A DNA stretch of 64,000 nt from Branchipolynoe longqiensis (GCA_030323885.1 CM059197.1:28973178-29037177); one strand, 5' to 3'. Positions 32,123-42,747 are shown, counted from the stretch's first letter. Program-made: numbers and translations. The notes: generated from the letters alone by a model not told the origin.

Positions 32123-32363
32123 AAATACAGGAATACAGGATATTTGCTGTATGGATTCGGCCACCGAGTCCGGTGAAAGATATTGCCATAACACGACATT
32201 TGGCTTGTAATTGGAGGGTGAAGCAAATGAAACAAAGATAGATTGTACATTGTAAAATTGTCCGCAATCGACCGGTGCCCGCAGATCGCGGAGGTTAGTG
32301 AAGAAATGTACTATTGTATCACTACAGATGAGCCGCCAATAACCCTTCAGAAGTGAGACAGAT

Positions 32364-32456
32364 GGCTGCACAATAAGGACACCAATAGGGTTCGCACAAA
32401 GAAAAGGCAAATCAAATAGCACAGGAACCGGATACTGGTGTCCTTATTGTGCAGCC
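32364..32456. repeat. 21-bp inverted repeat with 51-nt spacer
   Basis: GGCTGCACAATAAGGACACC(A) and (T)GGTGTCCTTATTGTGCAGCC are perfect complements. Might be a small palindromic element; no flanking duplication noted. Confidence 0.75.
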
Positions 32457-32699
32457 CTCTTTTTGTTGTTTCTCTTTTTTTTTCCCCAACGACGCTTGTT
32501 AAATTTTCGAAAGGCGCAATGTTTCATTGCGAAGTAACTCCAACATGGAGACCCTGGCAATGCCAACATCCACATTACACTTATGCTAATGGAACAATGC
32601 TGCCCCGATGTATTTAACTACCGCATTGCATTCTGGTTAATAAACCCGCTGGGTTGCAGCCAGAGCCTCCTCTGGTTCTCACCTAGACTCTGTCTCAAA

Positions 32700-33600
32700 C
32701 ACACTTCCCATGTGGAAGGTGGGCAGTGTGATTCCTGGTCGAGTCAAATCGATGACTTACCAAATTTACACTCGTCGCTACCTAGCCTGGCGCTTGGCAC
32801 AAATTAGGGTAGCACAAGTACTGGTTGGCTCAGTATCAGACGAATGTAACTGAATGGGAAATCAGGTCATGGTGACATTGACCTTGTCTCCCAGTGGAGC
32901 AGCACTATAAAGTCACCCTGAGTGCGCACTGTCACACAAGTCGCTACATGTCCTTATATGACCTTAAGCCCCGTTCACACACACCCGTGAAGTCAGCTCA
33001 ATTAGTTTGCCTTGTCTAGTTCGCCTCGCATTCACCGAATTAGGGCTAGATCGCCTCATCTCGTTCGCCTCAAGTAAACCACGTTGCGAGGTAGTATTGA
33101 TGAAGCGAACTAACTTAGGTCGGTCTATGTTGCATGTGTGGATGGTAACAGTTTAGATGAGGTGGATTAAGGACGTCACACGCATGCACAGTCGAGACCT
33201 GAGTTTGTTGACTTTCCGGTTGATCAAAAGCGCATATTATATAATTTGGTCTATGAAACTGCTAGCTGTGCTCCGATATTTTGTTCATCATTTATTTTTA
33301 GGTTTTCACTGCCCAGCAGAAGTTTTGACAGTTCCAAAACAATACGACTCAGTCTATACATATCTAGGTCGAACCCACACTCTCTCATGGCGATTTCAAC
33401 TAATCGAAAGTGGTGCTGGTTAGTATGGACTTGCTCATGCGCAGATATCGATTTCCGGCTTAAACCGCCCCAAGCACTGGATGTGTGGATACGACACACT
33501 TTCACGCCTAGTTCACCTCATCTAGTTCACCTTATCTAGTTCGGCCTAAAGTTGTGCTGTATGAACGGGGCTCTAGATGTTGCGAGGATGTAAAACAAAT
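32700..33600 (+). mobile_element. SINE-A copy split by a MITE
   Basis: Degraded head (TGATTCCTGGTCGAGTCAAA), body with CAGTGGAGCAGCACTATAAA and TATATGACCTTA. After the MITE the SINE resumes exactly with GATGTTGCGAGGATGTAAAA. Confidence 0.8.
32967..33573. mobile_element. 607-bp MITE with AGCCCCGTTCA ends (TA target), inside a SINE
   Basis: Left AGCCCCGTTCACACACACCC; right reverse complement GAGCCCCGTTCATACAGCAC; TA on both sides. Word: TAGTTCGCCTC/GAACTA. It contains a 34-bp core at 33074-33107 shared with the MITE at 5071, and GTTTTGACAGTTCCAAAAC at 33322-33340, a variant of the dyad core of the CCCTGTCACA MITEs. Confidence 0.8.
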
Positions 33601-34017
33601 CAGATAACACAGGGCATGTGTCCAGCTGAACAAAGATGGCGGATCCAAAACGTTGTGGACAAAGAGGGCGGATCCAAAATGTTGTGGGATTCTGTTGGCG
33701 TCAGCAGCGGATCCAACTTCGTCAGAGTTGGCAGCAGATAATGGAGACAAAGGCAGCGAAAATCAATAGATATATACTGGCGGAGTCAGAAGCAGGCCTG
33801 GACCGGTATATCCAGCCATTATACTCGCAACACACAATAACAGGATAGATGACTCCCACGGAAGGAAGATATGTGAGAGGTGTGTGTGCGTGTGGGAGGG
33901 GGTGGGGGGGGGGGGGGGTTTCTGTGATAGGAACAGTGTTGGCATGGGGTTTCATACAGATCTGGTGGTGTGTATTTACCATGTGTTCGTTACAAGATAC
34001 TTATCTTCAATCGGATG

Positions 34018-34197
34018 CCCTGAACGAGTCTGTAGAGTGTAGGCTTCCCGTGCTGAAGGTCAGGAGTTGGAATCCCAGCTGAGTCAAATCAATAACTTAT
34101 CAAATCGATACTTGTCACTACCGAGCCTGCCGCTCAGCATTACTAGGATAGAGGAAGGGCTGGTTATCTCAGTACCAGGATAATGTGACTTAATAGT
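34018..34197 (+). mobile_element. SINE-A copy, head and half the body
   Basis: Head with GGCTTCCCGTGCTGAAGGTC, body to ACCAGGATAATGTGACTTAA. The tail is missing. Confidence 0.75.
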
Positions 34198-34242
34198 GTA
34201 ATAAGTATCTGCTAGCGCCGAAATGGGGCTAGCAGATATATC

Positions 34243-34480
34243 TTGCTCCTGTAATATTTTCCATTTTCATCATCCCCACGACTCTGGTTTCCATGATGTG
34301 GATCCTCGTCTGAACTCACGTCTCAGTCAGGCAGCCTTATGGACAGGTAGGCATCGATAGCGTGATTGCATCTAGGAGCCCAGCTGGTATAGTGGTTAGC
34401 ATGCTAGCCCCGGAATGGTGAGAAGAGTGAGTTGAAATGCTGCTCTATGGACAATACTTCCCATCTCCATCACCTCCCCC
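34243..34480 (+). mobile_element. Repeat B, copy 2, leading into a minisatellite
   Basis: TTTTCCATTTTCATCATCCC, GACAGGTAGGCATCGATAGC, tRNA-like CAGCTGGTATAGTGGTTAGC, then the CCATCTCCATCACC tail. The tail runs without a break into a 26-bp array. Confidence 0.65.
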
Positions 34481-35110
34481 ATGACATTCATGACATCACC
34501 TCCTACATGACATTCATGACATCACATCCTCCATGACATTCATGACATCACCTCCACCATGACATTCAGGACATCACCTCCTCCATGACATTCAGGACAT
34601 CACCTCCTCCATGACATGCATGCCATCACCTCCTCCATGACATTCATGACAACACCTCCTCCATGACATTCATAGTATCACCTCACTCATGACATTCATG
34701 ACATCACATCCCCCGTAACATTCATGACATCACCGCCTTTGTTACATTCATGACATCACCTCCACCATGACATTCATGACATCACATCCCCATGACATTC
34801 ATGATGTCACCACCCCCATGACATTCACCGCGTCACCTCCTCCATTACATTCGTGACATCACCTCCTCCATGACATTCATTACATCACCTCCCCATGACA
34901 GTCATGACATCACCTCCTCCATGACATTCATTACATCACCTCCCCATGACATTCATGAGATCACCTCCTCTAGGACATTCATGACATCAGCTCCCCAATG
35001 AGATTCATGACATCACTTCCTCCATGACATTCATGACAACACCTCCAACATGACATTCATGGCATCACCTCCTCCATGATAGTCATGACATCACCTCCCC
35101 CATTACATTT
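34480..35110. repeat. 26-bp minisatellite (ATGACATTCATGACATCACC + TCCTCC), about 24 copies
   Basis: Phase checked at 34561 and 34587. The first unit overlaps the end of repeat B, whose own tail in other copies is CATCACCCCCATGACACT-like. Confidence 0.9.
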
Positions 35111-35370
35111 GTAATACCTGACTCTGCACTGTCATAACAATCTTCTTATGACGTGACATGTTATACTATCACATAAACCCCCGCCACAAACTTCATATTC
35201 CTGATTGCTACTCCAAATATCAGAACTTGTCATCAATCGAGAACAAAGCCACAGTGACTGGTGCTGTACATTATACAGCAGGAGCCACTCCCTTAATTCT
35301 ACAGGATTGGTGATGTGACTAATACAGCACTGACCAAACCTAGATTATTTAGAATGTAAATTCCAATAGT

Positions 35371-35650
35371 AAGATGGCCGGAAGACCAGTGCTCTGGCGC
35401 TGACAAATATCATATTCAGATGAATAAATACTTTACCAAAAAAAACAACAACAAAAACAGAGAAAATATCTTGAATTTGTTTCTCCAAAAGTATGTAGTT
35501 CAACATGAATAGAAATTTCTATCTTCGGATAATTATAGAGAATTTTAATATTTGAAGGCGACCTCAAAATCACAGTACAAACTCAAATGTGATCGTCTCA
35601 ACGGCTGGAAGACCTGTGCTTCGGGCCTAATAAAATAATATGTTCAGATG
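35371..35650. repeat. Family C dispersed repeat
   Basis: GGAAGACCAGTGCTCTGGCG followed by CATATTCAGATGAATAAATA, and again GGAAGACCTGTGCTTCGGGC with ATGTTCAGATGAATAAAATA. The same motif appears inverted at 43860-43910 and 54485-54545. Ends unresolved. Confidence 0.45.
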
Positions 35651-35727
35651 AATAAAATATCGACCAAAAGAAATATACCAATAATAATAATACAGGGAGC
35701 GACACTTTTGAGAAACAAAATCATTGA

Positions 35728-35835
35728 CCTCTCAGGCAATGAGCCACATAGACAGGTAACTGTGGATTGGGTGATTGAATTAGGAATCCTCGGCAGTGCA
35801 ATGATTAGCACCCTAGCCTCAGCTCTCTTGTTCAT
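35728..35835 (+). mobile_element. Repeat B, copy 3 (partial)
   Basis: TTGACCTCTCAGGCAATGAG, CACATAGACAGGTAAC and a decayed tRNA-like TGCAATGATTAGCACCCTAG. Confidence 0.55.
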
Positions 35836-36213
35836 GGGATGTACATGGCGTTAATGAGGACATGGCCTTTGATGATGTAACCACAGCCGACAACGGAATA
35901 AAGTAGGGCTAATCAGTGATAACAGTTAATCAATAATTAACGTCGTCATGGTAACGCAGCTGTCTCTTGCCATTACTGGCGCCGTCGTGTCAAATAATGC
36001 GCAGTGTCGTCTGCTGGTTGCGGGAGTGCGCGCGCAGCCACAGGAAATGTCACTTCCGTTTCCGGATCATCTATTGTATGCATTAGAAATGCCAGCCACA
36101 GACTGGAATTGGAAGAAAAAAAAAAGTGTTGTCTTGTGAATGGAATTAGAAACTCCCGATGTGAAACGCCACACCGACATGAAGGAAATGCCAGGGATAC
36201 TTACATGTTGGTG
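35836..36213. other. No recognisable feature
   Basis: Moderate GC near 35985-36070 with GTGCGCGCGCAGCCACAGG. No coding signal strong enough to call. Confidence 0.4.
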
Positions 36214-36712
36214 GGTTGTTGGGGTTTTACGTCCTGGCAACATCTAAGGTAATATCAGGGCAGGTACAGACTTGAAATAGTATGCACTCATGGGGAATTT
36301 ATGTTTTGTATGGTTGTTGAACCTACCCTGTGTATGTATGTGTTAGTGCTTTGCCTGTATGTATGTAATTGTAAGCATTAAAAGACTTACAATTCCAGGG
36401 GGACGAGTGTAGTGGTATGCACTGACCTCTCAGGCAAGTAACAACATAGACAGGTAGACGTGGGTAGTGTGGTGATATCAGGGAGTGTAGGTCGTGTAAT
36501 AGTTAGCACACTGGCCCGGAATGCAAAGAGATGTGGGTTCGAGTCCCGCTCTAGGCGCAATATTTCCCATTTTCATCACCCCCAACGACATTATCCTGAC
36601 ACTGAGCCAACCAGTCCTTGCCCTATGCTAATAATTCCGAGCGCCTGGCTAGGAAGTGACAAGTATCGATTTTTAAGTAATTGGTCTGACTCGACCAGGG
36701 TTCGAACCTGTG
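36214..36712 (-). mobile_element. SINE-A copy interrupted by repeat B, middle missing
   Basis: Tail and distal body at 36214-36302; body and head resume at 36588 with ACATTATCCTGACACTGAGC. About 90 bp of SINE between the two points are absent, so insertion of repeat B came with a deletion or a recombination. Confidence 0.7.
36303..36587 (+). mobile_element. Repeat B, copy 4 (one unit plus second head)
   Basis: GGTTGTTGAACCTACCCTGT, AATTCCAGGGGGACGAGTGT, ACTGACCTCTCAGGCAAGTA, tRNA-like GTAATAGTTAGCACACTGGC, B box GTGGGTTCGAGTCCCGC, tail CCCATTTTCATCACCCCC. Confidence 0.8.
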
Positions 36713-37010
36713 GGTTCGAAGTAAACCGTGGATCTTCGCTGGTTTGCACTATTTGACTCGGCTCGGAGTTATCGGACACGGCACGCCGGAACCAGGCCTA
36801 ATTCCTACGGCACGCCGGTCAGGAACAAGCCGAGGCGTCATTAACCCGCCATTTCAACGCTCGCCCGAAGGCCATCTGTCAACGTCGTGGACGGTCGCCA
36901 TGCGCAGGCGTGGATAGTGTACCCACTTCCGGTATAGACTGCTGAGTCTTATCACTGAAGCCATGTGGTCGAATTCAGCATGAGCCGAGAGGTGGGGGAC
37001 GCGGACAATT

Positions 37011-37255
37011 ATGAAGGATGGGGGTGGGTGGGTGGAGGGGTGTGTGGGTGGCTGTGGAGGTGGGTGTAGGTGTGGGGGTCGAGGTGGGTCGGATCGGGTG
37101 GAAGTGGTGGTGTTCGGTGGAGGCCGGGTTGGCGTGAGGGTGGGGTGGGGGTTGGAGGTGGGGTGTGAGTGGGCGATGAGGGTTGAGGTGGGAGTGGAGG
37201 GGGCGGGGGGGTGGTGGAGGGGGGAGGGGTGGATGTGGGCGGGGGGTAGATGTTG
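37011..37255. repeat. G-rich low-complexity (GGTGGGTG)
   Basis: Irregular GGGTGG and GGAGG words; potential G-quadruplex DNA. Frames here are composition artefacts. Confidence 0.8.
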
Positions 37256-37400
37256 ACGGATACCGGCCTCATTGTGTTGAATTGAAGCTCATTCTACGAC
37301 ATGTTAAACCATGGCTTTGGTGTTAGACTAACCTGAACTCAACAGTGTTTGATTAGTTATCCACTACTGTTTTGGTTGTCTATGCACTATATCCTATTAA

Positions 37401-37692
37401 TGTTGTTTTACGTCCTACCGACTTGTGACAGTGCACACTCATGGTGACGTTATAGTGCTGCCCTACTGGGCCACCAGGCTGCCAGCACCATGACCTGATA
37501 TCCCACTCAGTCACATTATCCTGACACTGAGCAAACCAATCCTTGGCCTATCCTAATAATGCCAAGCACCTACCTAGGAAGCGACAAGTACCAAGTTTTA
37601 TGTCATTGGTTTGACTCGACCAGGGTTTGTACCCATGATCCCACGGTCTACCAACATGGGAGATGGACGCTCTAACTCATTCGGCCATCCCA
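37401..37692 (-). mobile_element. SINE-A copy with an internal tail deletion
   Basis: Head GGGATGGCCGAATGAGTTAG and body intact. The CAACATCTAAGGTCATATCA segment next to the tail is missing (TACGTCCTACCGACTTGTGA). Confidence 0.85.
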
Positions 37693-37738
37693 TATGCTTT
37701 TAATAGCCAGTAATAACAGCTCTCCAGAATTAACTGTC

Positions 37739-37975
37739 TTAAAGTTGCAGAGTCCAATGTTTTTGAGTTTCTGCCATTTTTCTTCGATAAATATATTTAA
37801 CTGATTGCTATTGTCTACATTACTTTACTTTGAAGTAACTGTTATTTTAACCGTCTAACTTTTTTTAGATATTTGAAGTATAAACTTGTCAAATTAGCTT
37901 TGGCAAGAACATCAAAACTCTGACACCACAGTCTTCGGCAGAAACATGTTCTATTGGATTGACTCAGGATTCCCT
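37739..37975 (-). mobile_element. MITE-D, minus-strand partial copy
   Basis: Begins TTAAAGTTGCAGAGTCCAAT, then TGAGTTTCTGCCATTTTTCT and TAAATATATTTAACTG (family blocks reversed), to TCTTCGGCAGAAACATGTTC. Confidence 0.6.
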
Positions 37976-38550
37976 TCTATGTGGCAATACATACTCAATA
38001 AATGCAATAATATCTAAGTTAAATGTGTAGAATCAAATCTAAATAATTGTTTTCATTTTGAAAATGGTATGCTACGTCGGATTTGCAGCTTCAAAGCCAA
38101 GTATATTCAAGGAAGTGTTACTTTGTTTAGCTTTCTACGGAGTGGTAAATAGTCGCTTTGAAGTCGGTCTCTCCCACTCCAACATCCCATAGGAAGTGCT
38201 ATAGCAAGTTCTACAAACCCTCCCTAATATCGCCCACCGTCTTCCAGTCACTCCACCCTTCACAGCCTCCCCCCTCCCCCCACCTCGGCTAATGCAAATT
38301 ACAGGCCGCACTCCACACACAGACTCAAGTCTGCACCACCGAACACTTATTTTAATGCCCACCCACCCAGGCACTACCCATCCACCTTCACAGCTCGTTT
38401 GTGCACCCCGCACTCACACACCGATACAACCCGCATCTACCAACAACCCCTAGGTAAATTACACCGAAAATATATCTACTCCATTACTTTGTACATTTCA
38501 TTACTTTGTACATTTCATTGTTCTGACCAGTCATCAACACAGCGTGTTTC
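37976..38550. other. No recognisable feature
   Basis: Includes a C-rich patch at 38190-38300 resembling the tract at 15.4-18 kb in miniature. No gene. Confidence 0.4.
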
Positions 38551-38826
38551 AGACGGGGTCGCCAACTTGGTAAGAACGCTGATTGCCTTCCCGTGCGGGA
38601 GCAGGTCTTGGGTTCGAAACTCCGCAGAGTCAATCCGATGATCTACAAAATAGATATGTATCTCTACCTAGCCTGGATATGGGCAAGGACTGGTTAGCTC
38701 ACTGCTAGGATAATATGACTGAGTAGTGGGTTGGTCTCGGTCTTCCACTGTTGGGGACAGCACTATGGCGTCACAATGAGCGTACACTATCACAATATGC
38801 TGGTACCGAGCCTTATATGACCTTAG
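38551..38826 (+). mobile_element. SINE-A copy, tail side cut by a second SINE
   Basis: Head GGGGTCGCCAACTTGGTAAG, B box TTGGGTTCGAAACTCC, body to CTTATATGACCTTAG, where another SINE-A has inserted. Confidence 0.8.
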
Positions 38827-38832
38827 TTTTCG

Positions 38833-39174
38833 ACCGGGCGCGGTGGCCGAATCGGTAAAGCAGAGGCCTCGCGTGCAGAAGATCGCAAGGTTGCGAGTTT
38901 GGTTCCCGGTCGAGTCAACCTAATGACTTAAAAATTGATACTTGTCACTTTCTAGCCTGGTGTTCGGCATTATTAGGATAGGGCAGGGACTGGTTAGCTT
39001 GGTTGCAGGATAATGTGACTGAGTGGGATATCGGATCATGGTGCCAGCAGCCTGATTTACCAGTGGGGTTAGCACTATAAAGTTGTCATGAGTGAACACT
39101 GTCACAAGTCGATATCTAACCTGATATGACCTTAGATGTTGCAAGGACATTAAACAACAACAAACAACCAACAA
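38833..39174 (+). mobile_element. SINE-A inserted in a SINE-A, 13-bp target duplication
   Basis: Full copy with a different head subtype (GGGCGCGGTGGCCGAATCGG) and a CAACAACAAACAACC tail. ACCTTAGTTTTCG is repeated at 38820-38832 and 39175-39187. The duplicated site includes the older SINE's own CCTTAG. Confidence 0.95.
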
Positions 39175-39319
39175 ACCTTAGTTTTCGTGAGAACGCAAAA
39201 ACCCCAGCAAACGCACAACAATATGTCAATGCAGGGTGCGATTCTATCAGTACCACACAGTTGTTGCCGCGATTTTGGATTGATTGAATTTGGTTAAACC
39301 TCTCTGTCCTGGTTGCAAA

Positions 39320-39535
39320 ATGCTCGGCGAATTGCACGACAAAGGTGTGGACGCTGAGGAGTCATCGGGTAGCCCCGCTCTGATAACAGCGATAATCACA
39401 AGGCTCCTCTCGCACCTTGGACCCGCCGACAACAGCGCCGCCACGCCCTTAGCGGGAGCGCGCCGAACTGAGGCTCTAATTAAAGCGCACTGCGCGCTGC
39501 TCAAACAACTGCTCGGGTGGCGCGCTGAGCGATAA
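39320..39535 (+). CDS. Small CpG-rich open frame, hypothetical
   Basis: A 71-codon frame from the ATG in TTGCAAAATGCTCGG; a nearby in-frame upstream start adds 12 codons. It lies in a CpG-dense stretch (39310-39700) unlike the surrounding AT-rich DNA. The product would have two amphipathic helices (PALITAIITRLLSHLGP and RRTEALIKAHCALLKQLLGW). No domain is recognised. The opposite strand is also open here, which weakens the case. It might be a first exon or an unmethylated promoter region with no protein. Confidence 0.2.
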   Translation: MLGELHDKGVDAEESSGSPALITAIITRLLSHLGPADNSAATPLAGARRTEALIKAHCALLKQLLGWRAER

Positions 39536-39699
39536 TAGGGGAGGGATTGAAAAATTAGAAGACTCCCCGCCACGAGCGGTGCATGGTTCGGCGCGCCTGT
39601 GTCCGGCGACCGGCGGGCTGTGTGTGAAGCCCGGCGGAAGGGTGTAGGGGACTGGGAGGCGGGCGGACGGCCAGGCGGGGTAGCGGGTGGGTGCTGGCG

Positions 39700-39804
39700 A
39701 AAGCGCTTGGTGGTGGTGTGGTAGTGTGGTGGTGGTTTTATTTATAGTGGTGGTGTTTGTACTGGTGGTGGTGAATGGTGATGGTGATGGTGGTGGTAGT
39801 GGTT
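39700..39804. repeat. GTG-rich triplet repeat
   Basis: GGTGGTGGT and GATGGTGAT words, continuing beyond the SINE at 40140-40400; the SINE split a single array or inserted at its edge. Confidence 0.75.
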
Positions 39805-40130
39805 GGTTGGTTCTTGGAGTTGTATGTCCTGGCAACATCTAAGGTTTAGAACCGGTACCGACTAGTCACAGTGCACACTCATGGGCGACGGTATAATGTT
39901 GCCCCGTCGGAGACCAGGCTGCCAACACCATGACCTGATATCCCACTCAGTCACATTATCCTGTCACTGAGCCAACCAGTCCTTTCCCTCTCATATTAAT
40001 GCCGAGCGACTGGATATGAAGCAACAAGTATCGAGTTTTAAGGCATTGGTTTGACTCGAGGAGGGTTCGAAACCCACGATCTACCACAACGGGAGACTGA
40101 CGCTCAACTCATTCGGCCATCACCTCTGGT
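39805..40130 (-). mobile_element. SINE-A copy inside a GTG-rich array
   Basis: Complete from GGTGATGGCCGAATGAGTTG head to AGATGTTGCCAGGACATACA tail; no clean target duplication can be read because both flanks are GGT-rich. Confidence 0.8.
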
Positions 40131-40139
40131 CTGGTAGGG

Positions 40140-40400
40140 AATGGTGAAGGTGGTTATAGTGATGGTTGTGGTAATACTAATGCTGATGGTGCTACTAATA
40201 GTGATGGTCATGGCGATGTTGAAAGTGGTGGTAGTACTACTAGAAGTGATGGTGGTCGCAGTGATGATGGTGGCGATTCTTGTGGTGGTCACGGTCCGGG
40301 TGGTGGTAATGGTGCTGATTATGGTGATGGTGATGGTGATGATGGCGGTCTTGTTGGAAGTAGTGTTGATGGTGATGATGGTGCAGGTCTGGACGCGTTA
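40140..40400. repeat. GTGATG-rich triplet repeat
   Basis: Irregular GGTGATGGT words; the plus-strand frame (Val/Met-rich) and minus-strand frame (His-rich) are artefacts. Confidence 0.8.
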
Positions 40401-40600
40401 CTGACCAGACACAGCTGGGATCAGGTGGTCGGATGCCATTCGCAGGTGGCGCCGGTGTGGGCGAAGTAGTAACTAACCCCTGTGATAGTAGATAGTAGAT
40501 AATACAATACATATAGAGAAAGGAACTGAGATGTGGCTGTGTCCTTATTTATATTCACATAATAGATTTTAGAGCATATATATATATGGATAGTGATAAG
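40401..40600 (+). mobile_element. TA-abutting dispersed repeat
   Basis: CAGGTGGCGCCGGTG, then TCCTTATTTATATTCACATA and (TA)n at 40580, the family terminus. The following GGATAGTGATAAGCCC...GCCTGTATTAAGCTATGTAG block recurs inverted at 47085-47140. Confidence 0.5.
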
Positions 40601-40902
40601 CCCTCTATCGCCTGTATTAAGCTATGTAGTCCCTCCTCGTCTACACCCGCTATTTTGGGGAGGAGGGGGAGTACCGGCATGCTTCGCTCCACCTCCTGCA
40701 CGGGGCTTGACACTCCTCTCGCTCGGGAGTCAGTAAATCTTGCAAAGCCTGAAAAGACAGATACACTGTATGTTAATTATCTGTGCATTCATATGTCACT
40801 TATCCTGATTGCCAAGATATATGCATGTATGTTAAACATGCGAAACTATAACACAATTACATACAATAATATAAACAGCATTATAAGTACATAAAACAGA
40901 CC

Positions 40903-41224
40903 ACACGGGATGGCCGAATGAGTTAGAGCGTCCGCCTCCCGTGTTGGTAGGTCGTGGGTTCGAACCCTGGTGGAGTCAACTTAGAAATTGATACTTGTTG
41001 CTTCATAGCCTGGCGCTCGGCAGTATTAGGATAGGGCAAGGACTGGTTGGCTCAGTGTCAGGATAATGTGACTGAGTGGGATATCAGGTCATGGTGCTGG
41101 TGGCCTGGTATTCCAGTGGGGCAGCACTATTAAGTCGCCATGAGTGCACACTGTCACAAGTCAGTACCCGTCCTGATATGACATTAGATGTTGCTAGAAC
41201 GTAAAACAACAACAAACAAACAAA
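40903..41224 (+). mobile_element. SINE-A, near full-length
   Basis: Head CGGGATGGCCGAATGAGTTA with B box GTGGGTTCGAACCCTGG, complete body, tail AAAACAACAACAAACAAACA. Confidence 0.9.
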
Positions 41225-41404
41225 AATCAAACCGAGATATGTTCATCATGTAAAATAATTTACGATCGCAGTAAACTTTTTTTTAAAGAGGTTAACTCAG
41301 ACTAGGTCCGGTTTATCTGATATGTGTTTTAACGAGAGTGCTCTGTACTTGGATCGGTGAACACCTGAGAATACAAGGCGTGTCAGCCATCCTTATGCAT
41401 ACTT

Positions 41405-42376
41405 AAAGCCTGGTCACATACATGTTAGTGGACGTAGTTTGAGGTAGTGGAGGCTAACGTAGTTGAACATAGTTGAACGTACCGGCATCCATAGTTCTCC
41501 GTCATGCTAACTTGGTAATAACATGGGTGGACTGTGAGTTCCAATTTAATCTTTGGACATTTTCAAAAGAGCGCTATGTTACAAGCTAACATACTGTGGC
41601 GAAGTCTCTGTACTCTTAATGTACTCTAGCCTACTCTAGCATACTTGGCCGTAGTTGAACATAGTTGAGGCTAACATATGTTGAACATAATTGAATGTAG
41701 TTGAACATAGTTCAACGTACCGGCATCCGTGCCGTAATGTATTTATCCGTACCAAACCTGCCATACCTTAACGTTTTTCACCATAGTTTAACGTCCTTAC
41801 ACCATGTTTCACCCACATTAATCTATCCTACGTTCAACCACGTTCACTAACGTGTATGTGTCGTGGGGGTGATGAAAATGGGAAATAATGCGCCTAGAGC
41901 GGGACTCGAACCCACATCTCTTTGCATTCCAGGCCAGTGTGCTAACCATTACACCACCTAGGCTCCCTGATATCAATACACTCCCCACGCCTACCTGTCT
42001 ATGTGGTTACTTGCCTGAGAGGTCAGTGCAGACCACTACACTCGTCCCCCTGGAATTGTAAGTCTTGTAATGCTTACAATTACATACATACAGGCAATGC
42101 ACTAACACATACATACACAGGGTAGGTTCAACAACCATACAGCGCAAAGCTTGTACAGGATCCTGGTCACGGCACCAGTGTCATGGGGGTGATGAAAATG
42201 GGAAATACTGCGCCTAGAGCGGGACTCGAACCCACATCTCTTTGCATTCCGGGTCAGTGTGCTAACCATTACACCACCTAGGCTCCCTGATATCAATACA
42301 CTCCCCACGCCTACCTGTTTATGTGGTTACTTGCCTGAGAGGTCAGTGCAGACAACTACATATGTGACCAGGGCTT
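41405..42376. mobile_element. MITE with AAGCCTGGTCACATAC ends, split by a repeat-B dimer
   Basis: Left AAGCCTGGTCACATACATGT; right reverse complement AAGCCCTGGTCACATA, found beyond the inserted dimer. Word: AGTTGAACGTA, inverted in the right half (TTCAACCACGTTCAC). A dyad-core variant lies at 41551-41569. Sister of the element at 46259. Confidence 0.8.
41861..42360 (-). mobile_element. Repeat B dimer inserted in a MITE, 6-bp target duplication
   Basis: Two head-to-tail units of about 318 and 180 bp (heads at 41880-41970 and 42200-42290, each with GGGACTCGAACCCACATCTC). TATGTG flanks it at 41855-41860 and 42361-42366. Two heads at a single target site show that the dimer moved, or was reverse-transcribed, as one unit. 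Confidence 0.85.
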
Positions 42377-42747
42377 CATAGCCTACCAAATCTGTAGCGG
42401 ATAAGTAGTGCAGACGTGTAGGCATCTAAGCTGTTGGAGATGCCTATTGGGAGTGCGGAAGCTATTATTTTCCTCTTGTTTGGAACAACGACCCGGCATC
42501 GATCTAGACAATGAGTAGCGAGCAGGATGACCGCCCACAGTAAACTGGAACAAAGGGGCTGATGGGTAGCTTTTGGTAGCGCAGCCGCACGAGAAGCGCG
42601 CGACTTTTAAGCAGGAATCATTGTCCTCTGCCGCCGTCGAATGTCGTCTGCTGTGAGTAAAGAGCACTAACGCGTCTGGTTTGTCACTTGACCAGATTAG
42701 GGGTTTTGCGTGTGCATTATATTGGGTGGATGGGAGAGTGGGGTCAT
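42377..42747. other. No recognisable feature
   Basis: A CpG-containing patch (GCAGCCGCACGAGAAGCGCG) near 42580. Nothing else. Confidence 0.4.

Noticed and set aside
40903..40980. Possible functional tRNA gene (A and B boxes intact)
   Set aside because: The sequence continues into the SINE-A body, no acceptor stem closes, and many copies share the same flanks.
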